A stretch of 53,533 bases of DNA from Lachnospiraceae bacterium OM04-12BH (GCA_003490145.1 QULQ01000012.1:42052-95584); one strand, 5' to 3'; numbered from the stretch's first letter, positions 44,322 through 53,051 are shown. Notes: generated by a model not told the origin, from the sequence alone. Translations and numbers: made by a program.

Positions 44322-45695
44322 TCACATCTTCGTGAAAAGCAGAATATCTGGTTTCAGCATCTGCGTAAACTGTCCCTTCAGGATCTGTCCGCTGACCTCC
44401 TCCACTGTCTCAAACGCAGCACGGATATACTCCTTGCTGTGTCCTACCTGATATCGCTTTCCGTCAATTTCCTTCTCTTCTTCAAAAAGAATACTGGTTT
44501 CCTTATGTAAATGTCTCTCCCGGTATGCTGCGGACTGCTTCTGCTCAAGGGCAAGCAATCTGTCACTTCTTGCAGCCTTGACATCCTCCGGCACCTGATC
44601 CTTCCTTGCTGCTGCCACGGTTCCCTGACGCATGGAATATTTAAACACATGCATTTCATAGAATCCGACCTTCTCAAGAAAGCGTTCTGTTTCTGCAAAC
44701 TCCTCCTCTGTTTCCCCCGGGAAGCCAACGATCACATCTGTGGTGATGGCCGGATCTTCAAAGAAACGGCGCAGGATCTCTACACGCTCATAGTATTCCC
44801 CTGCCGTATATTTCCTATTCATGCGCTCCAACACACTATCACAGCCGCTCTGCAGGGAAAGATGAAAATGGGGACAGAATTTGTCCATCTTTGCAAGCCC
44901 CTCTGCAAGCTTCCCGGTAATGATCCTGGGCTCCAGCGAGCCAAGGCGGATCCGCTCGATCCCTTCTATCTTCTGGATCTCACTGATCAGGGCAAGCAGT
45001 CTGTCGCAGGGAAAATCCTCTCCCTTTCCCACATTGGTCCTGCCATCCAGATCAAGACCATAGGAGCTGATATGGATCCCGGTCAGCACCACTTCCTTAT
45101 AGCCGTTTCCTGCAAGTGTCCTGACCTCCTCAAGGATCTCTTCCATCTGTCGGCTTCTGACTCTTCCCCTTGCATAGGGAATAATGCAATAGGAACAGAA
45201 CTGGTTGCAGCCATCCTGAATCTTGATATAGGCACGCTTATGCTCTGCCGTCCGCTTTAACTGCATGGATTCATACTCACAGGTATGACTGATATCGATC
45301 ACAGTCCGGCCTTCCAGTGTTTTATCCATATCTGCAGTGCCCTCTTCTCTTGCTGCAAGGAACTCCTCCAGAATCGGGATCAGGTCTTTTTTCTTATTAT
45401 TACCAACTGCCAGGTCAATGCCCTCATCCAGAAGAGCCTGTTCCCCACCGGTCTGTACATAACAGCCAACCGCCACTACTACAGCACCCGGATTCTTCTT
45501 TTTGGCACGATGCAGCATCTGTCTGCTCTTTCTGTCTGCAATATTGGTTACTGTACATGTATTGATAATATAAATGTCTGCTTTCTCATCAAAAGGTACA
45601 ATTTTATATCCTTTTTCTTGTAACATTTGTTGCATATAATCCATTTCATAGCCGTTTACTTTACAGCCAAGATTGTGTAATGCTACACTTTTCAT
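44322..45695 (-). CDS. mtaB: tRNA (t6A37-C2)-methylthiotransferase MtaB
   Basis: 457 residues from the ATG at 45695 (GGAG upstream; a GTG four codons earlier is less likely). It is a radical-SAM enzyme turning t6A37 into ms2t6A in ANN-decoding tRNAs. The N-terminal UPF0004 domain carries Cys residues in LHNLGCKVN, NTCTVTN and VGCYVQ. The radical-SAM cluster motif is CNQFCSYC and the family stretch FPGETEEEF follows. The C-terminal ~60 residues form a TRAM domain. It is divergent from the His-less HPr gene. Confidence 0.95.
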   Translation of the reverse strand: MKSVALHNLGCKVNGYEMDYMQQMLQEKGYKIVPFDEKADIYIINTCTVTNIADRKSRQMLHRAKKKNPGAVVVAVGCYVQTGGEQALLDEGIDLAVGNNKKKDLIPILEEFLAAREEGTADMDKTLEGRTVIDISHTCEYESMQLKRTAEHKRAYIKIQDGCNQFCSYCIIPYARGRVRSRQMEEILEEVRTLAGNGYKEVVLTGIHISSYGLDLDGRTNVGKGEDFPCDRLLALISEIQKIEGIERIRLGSLEPRIITGKLAEGLAKMDKFCPHFHLSLQSGCDSVLERMNRKYTAGEYYERVEILRRFFEDPAITTDVIVGFPGETEEEFAETERFLEKVGFYEMHVFKYSMRQGTVAAARKDQVPEDVKAARSDRLLALEQKQSAAYRERHLHKETSILFEEEKEIDGKRYQVGHSKEYIRAAFETVEEVSGQILKGQFTQMLKPDILLFTKM

Positions 45696-45719
45696 GTTAT
45701 TCTCCACTTTTTTTGTGTT

Positions 45720-45747
45720 GTTTTATCATTGACTTTTTCCTTTTCAA
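45720..45747 (-). promoter_or_regulatory. Possible mtaB promoter
   Basis: Minus-strand TTGAAA (45742-45747), a 16-base spacer and TAAAAC (45720-45725), 24 bases before the ATG. It overlaps the divergent HPr-like promoter. Confidence 0.4.
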
Positions 45748-45760
45748 CCCTTACTATAAT
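45729..45760 (+). promoter_or_regulatory. Promoter of the HPr-like gene
   Basis: A perfect TATAAT at 45755-45760 with TTGACT at 45729-45734. The 20-base spacer is longer than ideal. It overlaps the divergent mtaB promoter. Confidence 0.5.
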
Positions 45761-45797
45761 AGCATGAAGGTATGAAAAAATTAAGGAGGTAATTACA

Positions 45798-46028
45798 ATG
45801 AAAACAGTTCAGATTTCATTAAATTCTATCGACAAGGTAAAATCTTTTGTAAACGATATTACAAAGTTTGATTATGACTTCGATTTAGTTTCTGGCAGAT
45901 ACGTAATCGACGCTAAGTCTATTATGGGTATCTTCTCCTTAGACTTATCCAAGCCGATCGACTTAAATATCCATGCAGAAGACAATGCTGAAGAGGTTCT
46001 TGCAGTATTAAAGCCTTACATGGTATAG
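45798..46028 (+). CDS. HPr-like protein lacking the phosphoacceptor histidine
   Basis: 76 residues aligning along the whole HPr fold. The His15 loop (GLHLRPAG in the canonical copy) is replaced by a SIDKVKSFV stretch with no His. The region around Ser46 is kept as DAKSIMGIFSLDL (Ser41 here). It therefore cannot pass phosphate in the PTS but could still be a target of HPr kinase, like Crh of Bacillus. The ribosome site is near perfect (AAGGAGGT, 8 bases from ATG) and leucine and other codons favour A/T endings, suggesting high expression. It is monocistronic with a strong terminator. Confidence 0.82.
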   Translation: MKTVQISLNSIDKVKSFVNDITKFDYDFDLVSGRYVIDAKSIMGIFSLDLSKPIDLNIHAEDNAEEVLAVLKPYMV

Positions 46029-46083
46029 TTTAATGAGCCACGGAAGGATGCATGCATTCTTCCACTCAGACCAGAAGATTTTT

Positions 46084-46115
46084 AAACGACACATTCATCG
46101 AATGTGTCGTTTTTT
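46084..46115. terminator. Bidirectional intrinsic terminator
   Basis: A perfect 13 bp stem AAACGACACATTC/GAATGTGTCGTTT with a 3-base loop and T-runs. It lies between the convergent HPr-like and thiI genes. Confidence 0.92.
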
Positions 46116-46118
46116 GTT

Positions 46119-47303
46119 TCACTCTTCTTTTACAATGATCACTTCATCCGTTTCCAGTGCTGTCTTCATAAGCTCATCAATCTTCTCTTCCAGATTCTGC
46201 TCATGACGTTTGATAATATTCAGATTCGGCTTGGTCACCGGATGCTTTGCCACAAAGATCGTACAGCAGTCCTCATAGGGCAGGATGGATGTTTCATAGG
46301 TACCGATCTTCTCGGATACATCTACGATCTCCATTTTGTCGAATCCGATCAGCGGGCGGAATACCGGAAGTGTACAGACCTCATTGGTCACGCCAAGGGA
46401 CTGCACTGTCTGGGAAGCCACCTGTCCGATGCTTTCACCGGTGATCAATGCCAGACACTCTGTTTCCCTGGCGATCTGCTCTGCGATCTTCATCATATAT
46501 CTTCTCATGATGATCGTCAGTTCATCATGAGGACACTTTTCATAAATATAAAGCTGGATATCTGTAAAGTTAATAACATGAAGGTAAATCGGACCTGCAT
46601 AACGGGATACCTGTCTTGCCAGATCCACCACCTTCTGCTTTGCCCTGTCACTGGTATACGGCGGTGCATGGAAATAGACTGCATCGATCTTCACACCTCT
46701 CTTTGCGATCATGTAACCGGCTACCGGGGAATCAATACCACCAGATAAGAGCAGCATGGCCTTACCATTGCTTCCAACTGGCATACCGCCGGGTCCCGGG
46801 ATCACCTCTGAATACAGATAGATCTTTTCACGGATCTCCACATTCAGCATCACATCTGGCTTATGCACATCCACGGTCAGCTCCGGAAATGCATCCAGGA
46901 TCACAGCGCCGAGCTCCACATTCAGCTCCATGGAATTCAATGGATAATTCTTTCTGGCTCTTCTTGCCTGTACCTTAAAAGAGAAGTGCTTGTCCGGATA
47001 TACGTCATCCATATACTTTACTACCGCTTCTCCCAGCTTCTCAAAGCCCTCATCCTCCACATGGACCATGGGACAGATGCCGGAAATACCAAATACTGTC
47101 TTCAGATTATCTATGGTTTCATCATAATCAAAATCAGAGGCCGCTTCCACATAGATTCTTCCCGGTGTACGGGTTACAGAAAACTCTCCCTCGCATCTCT
47201 TCAGTGCATATCTGATCTGCTTTACCAGGGCTTCTTCAAACAGATAGCGGTTTTTTCCTTTTACGCCGATCTCAGCGTATTTAATTAAAAATGCTGTAAA
47301 CAT
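46119..47303 (-). CDS. thiI: tRNA 4-thiouridine synthase ThiI
   Basis: 394 residues: ferredoxin-like and THUMP domains (1-165) followed by a PP-loop ATPase with SGGIDSPVAG from 187. ThiI adenylates U8 of tRNA and transfers sulphur to give s4U. There is no C-terminal rhodanese domain, the normal form in Firmicutes, where a dedicated NifS-type desulfurase supplies sulphur. That partner is the gene immediately upstream (47 bases). The ribosome site is AGAGGAAGC. Confidence 0.95.
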   Translation of the reverse strand: MFTAFLIKYAEIGVKGKNRYLFEEALVKQIRYALKRCEGEFSVTRTPGRIYVEAASDFDYDETIDNLKTVFGISGICPMVHVEDEGFEKLGEAVVKYMDDVYPDKHFSFKVQARRARKNYPLNSMELNVELGAVILDAFPELTVDVHKPDVMLNVEIREKIYLYSEVIPGPGGMPVGSNGKAMLLLSGGIDSPVAGYMIAKRGVKIDAVYFHAPPYTSDRAKQKVVDLARQVSRYAGPIYLHVINFTDIQLYIYEKCPHDELTIIMRRYMMKIAEQIARETECLALITGESIGQVASQTVQSLGVTNEVCTLPVFRPLIGFDKMEIVDVSEKIGTYETSILPYEDCCTIFVAKHPVTKPNLNIIKRHEQNLEEKIDELMKTALETDEVIIVKEE

Positions 47304-47350
47304 ATGCTTCCTCTTATGCTCCGGCCCGGATCCCCAGGCCGGTCTTCCTT

Positions 47351-48505
47351 TTATTTTCGTGTGAACTTCCTGAGCACAGGAATTATATCATACAAAGTCT
47401 GCAAAGTATAGTCCACTTCCTCCATCGTGTTTTCTACAGAAAAGCTGAAACGAATCGTTGAACCAAGCTGGTCTCCGTGGATCCCCATGGCCTGCAGCGT
47501 TGCAGAGGGCTGTGGCTTATGCGCAGAGCAGGCGCTTCCGGCCGACACATAGATGCCCTTATCCTCCAGTGCATGCAGGATCACCTCGCTCCTGACACCG
47601 GCAAAGGATACGCTGACTACATGGGGTGCCCCATCTCTTCCCGGATGTCCGTTTACAGTCACATCCGGCAATTCCTGTATGCCCCTGACAAAGGCTTCCT
47701 TCATACAGTAAAGCCTTTCCACATCCTTATCCAGCCCGCTGTAAATGATTTCAATGGCCTTTGCCATGCCCGCAATACCAGGCACATTTTCGGTGCCGGA
47801 ACGCATACCATTCTGCTGTCCGCCGCCAAACAGGATCGGTTTGATCTTTACCTTATCATTAATATACAGAAATCCGATGCCCTTGGGTCCATGGATCTTG
47901 TGTCCACTGACCGACAACAGATCAATATTCATTTTCTTCGGATGGATCCGGAACTTACCGTATCCCTGTACCGCATCCACATGGAACAGGATCCGGCTGT
48001 CCATTCTTTTGATCATGGCTCCGGCCTCTTCTATGGGCTGCAGGGAACCGACCTCATTGTTGGTATGCATAATGGACACCAGAATGGTTTCCCCTGTAAT
48101 GGCACGTTCCAGATCCTCCAGGCGGATACAGCCCTTTTCATCTACAGGAAGATAAGTTACCCGGTAGCCCTCTTCCTCAAGCTGCCTCATGGTCTGCAGA
48201 ATCGCCGGATGCTCGATCTGTGTCGTGATCAGGTGCTTTCCCCGGCGGCTGTTGGCGTATGCACAGCCCCGTATCGCCAGATTATCCGATTCTGTCCCTC
48301 CTGAAGTAAAGAAGATCTCCTTTTCATTCACCTTCAGGTTTTTGGCTATGGTTTCCTTTGCATAACGGATGTACTGCTCCGCCTGCACACCTTTTCTATG
48401 CAGACTGGATGGATTTCCATAATCCTCGCACATCACCTTTGTCATTAGCTGTGCCACCTCATCAAAGCATCTCGTGGTGGCTGAATTGTCCAGATAAACC
48501 TCCAT
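47351..48505 (-). CDS. Cysteine desulfurase (NifS/IscS-like, ThiI partner)
   Basis: A 384-residue PLP enzyme of class V aminotransferases that takes sulphur from cysteine. It has the cofactor Lys203 in GHKIHGPKG and the active Cys326 in SAGSACSAHKP, with the short-loop form typical of NifS/NifZ. Substrate-binding MRSGTENVPGI is also present. Because it is paired with thiI rather than with an IscU/SufU scaffold, tRNA thiolation is the likely job (as YtbJ/NifZ-ThiI in Bacillus). It may serve other pathways as well. Confidence 0.92.
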   Translation of the reverse strand: MEVYLDNSATTRCFDEVAQLMTKVMCEDYGNPSSLHRKGVQAEQYIRYAKETIAKNLKVNEKEIFFTSGGTESDNLAIRGCAYANSRRGKHLITTQIEHPAILQTMRQLEEEGYRVTYLPVDEKGCIRLEDLERAITGETILVSIMHTNNEVGSLQPIEEAGAMIKRMDSRILFHVDAVQGYGKFRIHPKKMNIDLLSVSGHKIHGPKGIGFLYINDKVKIKPILFGGGQQNGMRSGTENVPGIAGMAKAIEIIYSGLDKDVERLYCMKEAFVRGIQELPDVTVNGHPGRDGAPHVVSVSFAGVRSEVILHALEDKGIYVSAGSACSAHKPQPSATLQAMGIHGDQLGSTIRFSFSVENTMEEVDYTLQTLYDIIPVLRKFTRK

Positions 48506-48584
48506 GGTATCACCAGTCTTTCTTATTGTAATACTACTATATTTTATGTGTTACACGGGGAAGTCGTGCGGCTCCGCCATATAA

Positions 48585-49325
48585 TTACTGCTCAAGCTGA
48601 TACAGCAGAAAAGCAAGCACTGTCATCCCGGCTGTCTCTGTGCGCAGGATCCTTTTTCCAAGCGTGACCGGCTTAAGCTGTGCCTTCATGGCCTCTTCGA
48701 TCTCTGTTTCCTCGAATCCGCCCTCCGGGCCGATAAATACTGCCACCTCATCTCCGGGCCGTATGCCCTTCAGGATCTCTCTTGTCTTTTCCATACCTTC
48801 TGCCCTTTCATAGGGGATCAGGCGCACCTGCATCTTCTGGCTCCTTGCAAAGGCCTCCCTCAGGGATATCACTGGCATGATTTCCGGGATCAGGCTCCGT
48901 TTACTCTGCTTGGCTGCTGCCTCGGCGATCTGCTGCCATCTGGCAAGCTTCGTCTTTTCCTTCTTCGGATCCAGCTTCACCACACACCGTCTGCAGGCTG
49001 TGGGAATGATCTGATACACTCCAAGCTCTACTGCCTTCTGGATGATCAGCTCCATCTTGTCTGCCTTTGGCAGACCCTGGAACAAGTAGATCCGGACCGG
49101 CAGCTCACTTCCCTCCTCTTCCTCTGCGAGAATATGACAGACTATCGTTTCCTCATACAGCTCTGCCACCTCACAGCGGTAGCTTCTGGACGTTTCACTG
49201 TCTGTTACCCTGATCTCTTCTCCCGGCTTCATGCGGAGGACATTTTTCATATGATTGACATCTTTTCCCAGTATCCGGATCTGATCTTCTGCGATCTGGG
49301 ACGTTTCAATGAAGAACTGATACAC
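48585..49325 (-). CDS. rsmE: 16S rRNA m3U1498 methyltransferase RsmE
   Basis: 246 residues from GTG at 49325, which has an AAGGAGG site 6 bases upstream; the longer frame has no support. It is a SPOUT-fold enzyme methylating N3 of U1498 in the 30S subunit. There is an N-terminal PUA-like domain with HMKNVLRMKPGEEI. The C-terminal knot carries VFIGPEGGFEETEI and TLGKRILRTETA, which bind SAM. It follows prmA by 11 bases, a widespread prmA-rsmE pair. Confidence 0.94.
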   Translation of the reverse strand: MYQFFIETSQIAEDQIRILGKDVNHMKNVLRMKPGEEIRVTDSETSRSYRCEVAELYEETIVCHILAEEEEGSELPVRIYLFQGLPKADKMELIIQKAVELGVYQIIPTACRRCVVKLDPKKEKTKLARWQQIAEAAAKQSKRSLIPEIMPVISLREAFARSQKMQVRLIPYERAEGMEKTREILKGIRPGDEVAVFIGPEGGFEETEIEEAMKAQLKPVTLGKRILRTETAGMTVLAFLLYQLEQ

Positions 49326-49336
49326 CTGCTGCCTCC

Positions 49337-50323
49337 TTATTCCTTTCTGGCAACAACAGATACCCATTCACCCTGATGCTGTATATCCAGCACCGTAAGG
49401 CCTGCTGCCCGGACAGCCGCTGCAACCGTTTCTTCCTTGTCATCAATAATACCGGAGGTGATGTAAATACCTCCCTTTTTCAGCTGATGCACGATCACGG
49501 GTGTCAGAGGAACCAGCACCTCTGCCAGAATATTCGCTACCACGATATCATAACACTCATAGCCTACCTGATCCTGCACTTCCTTATCAGTAATGATATT
49601 GCCGATAAGAAGTTCAAAGCTGTCCTCCGGAATTCCATTGGCCTCTTTATTTTCTCTGACTGCGTCTACCGCACAGATATCCAGATCGGTTCCGATCGCT
49701 TTTTTTGCCCCGAACATAAGAGAAAGGATAGCCAGGATACCGCTGCCGGTTCCTACATCCAGGAGCACAGTATCCTTCGTAATATATTTCCGTAGTGCCC
49801 GGATACAGAGCTGTGTGGTATCATGCATTCCCGTACCAAAGGCGGTGCCTGGGTCAATGTGGAGCACCAGCCTGCCCTCATTCTCTGGCTCTGCCTCTTC
49901 CCAGGAAGGAATGACCAGAATATCATCTATGGTAAACTGGTGGAAATACTGCTTCCAGTTGTTAATCCAGTCGATATCCTCAGTTTCGTCCACGCTGACG
50001 GTTCCTTCTCCGATATCCATAAACTCCTGCAGCCCTGACAGCTCTTCCCTGATCTCTGCAAGGAGCTGCTCACTCGTTTTATCCTCTCCTGCCACCTCCA
50101 GGAGACCGTTCTCCTTTTCCTCTACGAAAAAGCTGAGGTATGCGATCCCGTCATCTGCCGGTCCGTCAGGCAGGATATCTACAAACATCTGCTCCTTTTC
50201 TGCTGTGGTAAGAGGAACCTTGTCCTCGATCTGGGCACCCTCCAGTCCTATATCATATAACGTGCTGACAATAACATCTTCTGCGTCTGTAATGGTTTTT
50301 ATTCTGAATTTCATCCACTTCAT
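49337..50323 (-). CDS. prmA: Ribosomal protein L11 methyltransferase
   Basis: 328 residues from ATG at 50323 (GGAAAGGAAG site, 7-base spacing). The N-terminal substrate-binding domain begins with MKFRIKTITDAEDV, the class I SAM domain has DPGTAFGTGMHDTTQL and LLDVGTGSGILAI, and the NILAEVL motif ends the set. PrmA trimethylates ribosomal protein L11. It leads the prmA-rsmE-desulfurase-thiI run. Confidence 0.94.
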   Translation of the reverse strand: MKWMKFRIKTITDAEDVIVSTLYDIGLEGAQIEDKVPLTTAEKEQMFVDILPDGPADDGIAYLSFFVEEKENGLLEVAGEDKTSEQLLAEIREELSGLQEFMDIGEGTVSVDETEDIDWINNWKQYFHQFTIDDILVIPSWEEAEPENEGRLVLHIDPGTAFGTGMHDTTQLCIRALRKYITKDTVLLDVGTGSGILAILSLMFGAKKAIGTDLDICAVDAVRENKEANGIPEDSFELLIGNIITDKEVQDQVGYECYDIVVANILAEVLVPLTPVIVHQLKKGGIYITSGIIDDKEETVAAAVRAAGLTVLDIQHQGEWVSVVARKE

Positions 50324-50348
50324 GGTTTTGCTTCCTTTCCAGTTTCCA

Positions 50349-50377
50349 TTGACCATAGAACAGTTCCATATTATCAT
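50349..50377 (+). promoter_or_regulatory. Promoter of nudC
   Basis: TTGACC (50349-50354), a 17-base spacer and TATCAT (50372-50377), 43 bases before the nudC start. Confidence 0.6.
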
Positions 50378-50420
50378 AAAAAGAGCCCGGTTTCCATATG
50401 AAAAAGGAGGTTATCCATTT

Positions 50421-51245
50421 ATGATACAGGACATTTATCCAAAGATCTATCACAATGAATATAAAGAGCTCGTTCCGTCCGACTATGACTTTATCCTTGT
50501 TTTTGACAAAAACAGAGTGCTTGTCCGCTACGAAAGGGATCATCTGCGCTATCCGGTAAAGCAGGAGCTGTCTGCCTTTTCCTGCTCCTTCCTTTATCTG
50601 TTTTCGATTGATGAATACCGGTATTTCCTGGCCTATACCGAGGAAACGATCACCCTGCCCGGTTACGGATATGAGGATGTGCGCATCTTCCGTACTGCCA
50701 TTTCCCGCCACAATGCCTTCGCCGGCATCACGGCGCATCACCTTTTTGACTGGTACCGTGTAAACCAGTTCTGCGGCCAGTGTGGTCATAAAATGGTGCC
50801 TGACCATCTTGAGCGTATGCTGAAGTGTCCCGCCTGCCAGAACATGGTCTATCCAAGGATCTCTCCTGCCGTGATCGTAGGGATCCTGAACGGCGATAAG
50901 CTCCTGATGAGTAAATATGCAGGCCGTTCCTATAGAAGCTATGCCCTGATCGCCGGCTTTATTGAGATCGGCGAGTCCGCTGAGCAGACTGTCCAAAGAG
51001 AAGTCATGGAAGAGGTGGGACTTAAGGTCAAAAATATACGTTACTATAAGAGCCAGCCCTGGGGCTTCACAGACAGTCTTCTCTTTGGTTATTTCTGCGA
51101 GCTGGACGGGGATGACACGATCCGCCTTGACACCAATGAGCTGTCTCAGGCCGGCTGGTATACCAGAGATGAGATCACCCTGGAGGATGACTATTTAAGC
51201 CTGACCAGAGAAATGATCCTGCAGTTTAAAGAAGGGAGAGTATAG
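50421..51245 (+). CDS. nudC: NAD(+) diphosphatase / NADH pyrophosphatase NudC
   Basis: 274 residues. A zinc ribbon is formed by Cys118, 121, 136 and 139 (CGQCG...CPACQ); the Nudix box spans 179-201 (GFIEIGE...REVMEEVG). SQPWGF at 211-216 is the NudC signature just after the box. It cleaves NAD(H) to NMN(H) and AMP and can remove NAD caps from RNA. The ATG at 50421 has an AAGGAGG ribosome site 10 bases upstream. The same frame stays open far upstream over prmA, but that part is antisense chance. Confidence 0.93.
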   Translation: MIQDIYPKIYHNEYKELVPSDYDFILVFDKNRVLVRYERDHLRYPVKQELSAFSCSFLYLFSIDEYRYFLAYTEETITLPGYGYEDVRIFRTAISRHNAFAGITAHHLFDWYRVNQFCGQCGHKMVPDHLERMLKCPACQNMVYPRISPAVIVGILNGDKLLMSKYAGRSYRSYALIAGFIEIGESAEQTVQREVMEEVGLKVKNIRYYKSQPWGFTDSLLFGYFCELDGDDTIRLDTNELSQAGWYTRDEITLEDDYLSLTREMILQFKEGRV

Positions 51246-51247
51246 CA

Positions 51248-51838
51248 ATGCTTCAGAATATTATTTTTGATATGGGAAATGTACTTTTAACCTTTGATCC
51301 TGAGGTTCCCCTTGCCCGGTTCTGTCATTCAAAAGAAGCAAAGGATCTGATCCGCAAGGAGCTGTTTCAGGGACCGGAGTGGATCATGGGTGATCAGGGC
51401 ATCATCCGTAATGATGAGCGCTATGAGCCTGTCAGTCACAGAATCCCTTCCGTTTATCACAGGGAGCTTGCTGACTGCGTGAGCCACTGGGACATCTGCA
51501 TGAAGCCCGTTCCCGGTGCCCTTTCCTTCTGTCAGGCCTGTAAGGATAAAGGATACCATATTTACGTGCTTTCCAATGCAGACAATACCTTCCATGATTA
51601 TTTCCAAAGATTTGCACAGGAATCCTGGTTCGATGGAGTCATTGTTTCCAGTGATGTCCACATGATCAAGCCGGAGCCTGCGATTTACAGACATCTCCTT
51701 CAGACCTTTTCACTGCATCCGGAAGAATGCTTCTTTATCGATGACCGCCCGGAAAATGTAAAAGCTGCTGTCAGTCTTGGCATGCAGGGCTTCGTATTTC
51801 AGAATGATTTTACACCGCTCCGGAAGCTGCTTTTCTGA
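51248..51838 (+). CDS. HAD superfamily phosphatase (subfamily IA, YihX-like)
   Basis: A 196-residue HAD hydrolase. The nucleophile Asp8 is in IIFDMGNVLL (DxG-N form as in YihX-type enzymes, which replaces the second Asp), motif II is VLSNADN, motif III Lys lies in KPEPAIYRHLL, and motif IV is FFIDDRPENV. The ribosome site is GGGAGAG and the start is 2 bases after nudC. The 3' end overlaps spmA tail-to-tail by 40 bases. It probably acts on a small sugar or nucleotide phosphate. Confidence 0.88.
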   Translation: MLQNIIFDMGNVLLTFDPEVPLARFCHSKEAKDLIRKELFQGPEWIMGDQGIIRNDERYEPVSHRIPSVYHRELADCVSHWDICMKPVPGALSFCQACKDKGYHIYVLSNADNTFHDYFQRFAQESWFDGVIVSSDVHMIKPEPAIYRHLLQTFSLHPEECFFIDDRPENVKAAVSLGMQGFVFQNDFTPLRKLLF

Positions 51839-52422
51839 TCCTTCACTTTGCAATAAATAACCGCCACCGCCGTACTGATCAGCGTCGCCAGGATCGCCGG
51901 TGCAATGATCCCGGCAGGCTGCGGGCTTCCGTACTGCTGCCTGTAAGCGATCATATTGACCGGGATCAGCTGAAGAGATGAGATATTCAGGATCAGGAAG
52001 GTACACATCTCATTACTTGCCCTGTTCTCCTCATAGTCCGGTCCGGATCTCTGCTTTTCCATGGCTGCCAGTGCTTCCATGGCTTTCAATCCCGCCGGTG
52101 TGCAGGCCCAGCCAAGTCCCAGTATATTGGCAATGATATTCAGGGAAATATACTTCCTGGCCTCATGCTCTTTCGGAATTGCAGGAAAAAGGAACCGGAT
52201 AAAGGGATCCATTTTCTTCGTCAGGCTCCTGATCAGACCTGCGCTCTCTGCCACCTCCATCATACCTGTCCAGAATGCCATCACTCCGCCTGTCGCTATG
52301 CAGAGCGACACTGCCTCACCAGCACTCTCCAGCATAGCCTCCGTAATTTCCTTCATTGTTCCATTTAAAGCACCATACACGATCCCTACTAGGATCATCA
52401 GTGCCCAGAGCATATTCAGCAT
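51799..52422 (-). CDS. spmA: Spore maturation protein SpmA
   Basis: A 207-residue membrane protein of the nucleoside-recognition (Gate) family with about five helices; GGVMAFWTGMMEVAESAGLI and NIIANILGLGWACTPAGLKAM are SpmA signatures. In Bacillus SpmA works with SpmB in spore-core dehydration. Here spmB is not next in line: the following gene is the convergent HAD phosphatase. The start has the site AAAGGAG, though ATGG/GAGA spacing is long (about 13 bases). The start region and the pilin gene are divergent. Confidence 0.88.
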   Translation of the reverse strand: MLNMLWALMILVGIVYGALNGTMKEITEAMLESAGEAVSLCIATGGVMAFWTGMMEVAESAGLIRSLTKKMDPFIRFLFPAIPKEHEARKYISLNIIANILGLGWACTPAGLKAMEALAAMEKQRSGPDYEENRASNEMCTFLILNISSLQLIPVNMIAYRQQYGSPQPAGIIAPAILATLISTAVAVIYCKVKDQKSSFRSGVKSF

Positions 52423-52513
52423 TTTTCATTCTCCCATATCCATCTCCTTTTATCCTATTCCGGGAGGCAGACAAATAGAGCCATAATTTTATAATTCTTT
52501 TATACTTTTTTAA

Positions 52514-52542
52514 TTGACTCACAATTTTCTATCATCTACGAT
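52514..52542 (+). promoter_or_regulatory. Promoter of the prepilin gene
   Basis: TTGACT (52514-52519), a 17-base spacer and TACGAT (52537-52542), 29 bases before the ATG. The spacing is ideal. Confidence 0.55.
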
Positions 52543-52571
52543 TTACTTAATTATGACTGGAGATAGTAAAA

Positions 52572-53051
52572 ATGATATATTTAAATAACAGGTCTGTTAT
52601 ACAGACAAATAAAAACAATCTATATAACAGGGGCTTCAGCCTGATCGAGCTGATCATCGTGATCGCAATTATGGCAGTTCTCACAGGAATACTGGCTCCT
52701 TCACTTCTTTCCTATATCCATAAGGCGAAGGTTGCTGCTGATTGGTCAAATCTCAGAGCCTATTATTCTGAGATACAGGCCGATTTTACCTATACAGGGA
52801 AGCATGATTCAAACATAGAGACGGATCTGAGTGTACCCAGCCACTGGAACCGGACTGAAATCCACTATCCCAGCGGGCGGACTGTAAAGCTGAAGGCAGG
52901 CTATTATGCCATCACCAAAACTTCTGACGGAAATGGTTATCATATATGCTACTACTGCAATCATTGCAAAACATCAGAGGGTTATGAAAAGCATAAGCAC
53001 AGCTGCATCCTGGTTCTTGGTGCAAGACAGGATGTCGATAGCACTCCTTAG
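52572..53051 (+). CDS. Type IV pilin-like prepilin (pseudopilin)
   Basis: 159 residues. A 21-residue leader ends in Gly21 before Phe22, then SLIELIIVIAIMAVLTGI forms the hydrophobic helix with Glu at mature position 5: a classic type III signal cut and methylated by prepilin peptidase. The globular part holds four cysteines, CYYCNHC at 126-132 and Cys145, with His131, His141 and His143 nearby. This could bind zinc or form disulphides. No pilus ATPase, peptidase or platform gene lies beside it. The ribosome site is GGAGA, 8 bases from ATG. It could be a minor pilin or Tad/Com-type pseudopilin served by machinery encoded elsewhere. Confidence 0.85.
   Translation: MIYLNNRSVIQTNKNNLYNRGFSLIELIIVIAIMAVLTGILAPSLLSYIHKAKVAADWSNLRAYYSEIQADFTYTGKHDSNIETDLSVPSHWNRTEIHYPSGRTVKLKAGYYAITKTSDGNGYHICYYCNHCKTSEGYEKHKHSCILVLGARQDVDSTP

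Noticed and set aside
44321..44340. Hairpin TTTTCAC-GAAGAT-GTGAAAA at the mtaB stop sharing its loop with the glnN leader hairpin
   Set aside because: The shared 8-mer CGAAGATG is expected about once or twice by chance in this length on two strands, and no terminator or T-run follows.
49593..50420. Upstream in-frame extension of nudC by about 276 codons
   Set aside because: It lies antisense to prmA, has low-complexity Ser-rich content, and the real nudC start has a promoter and an AAGGAGG site at 50421.
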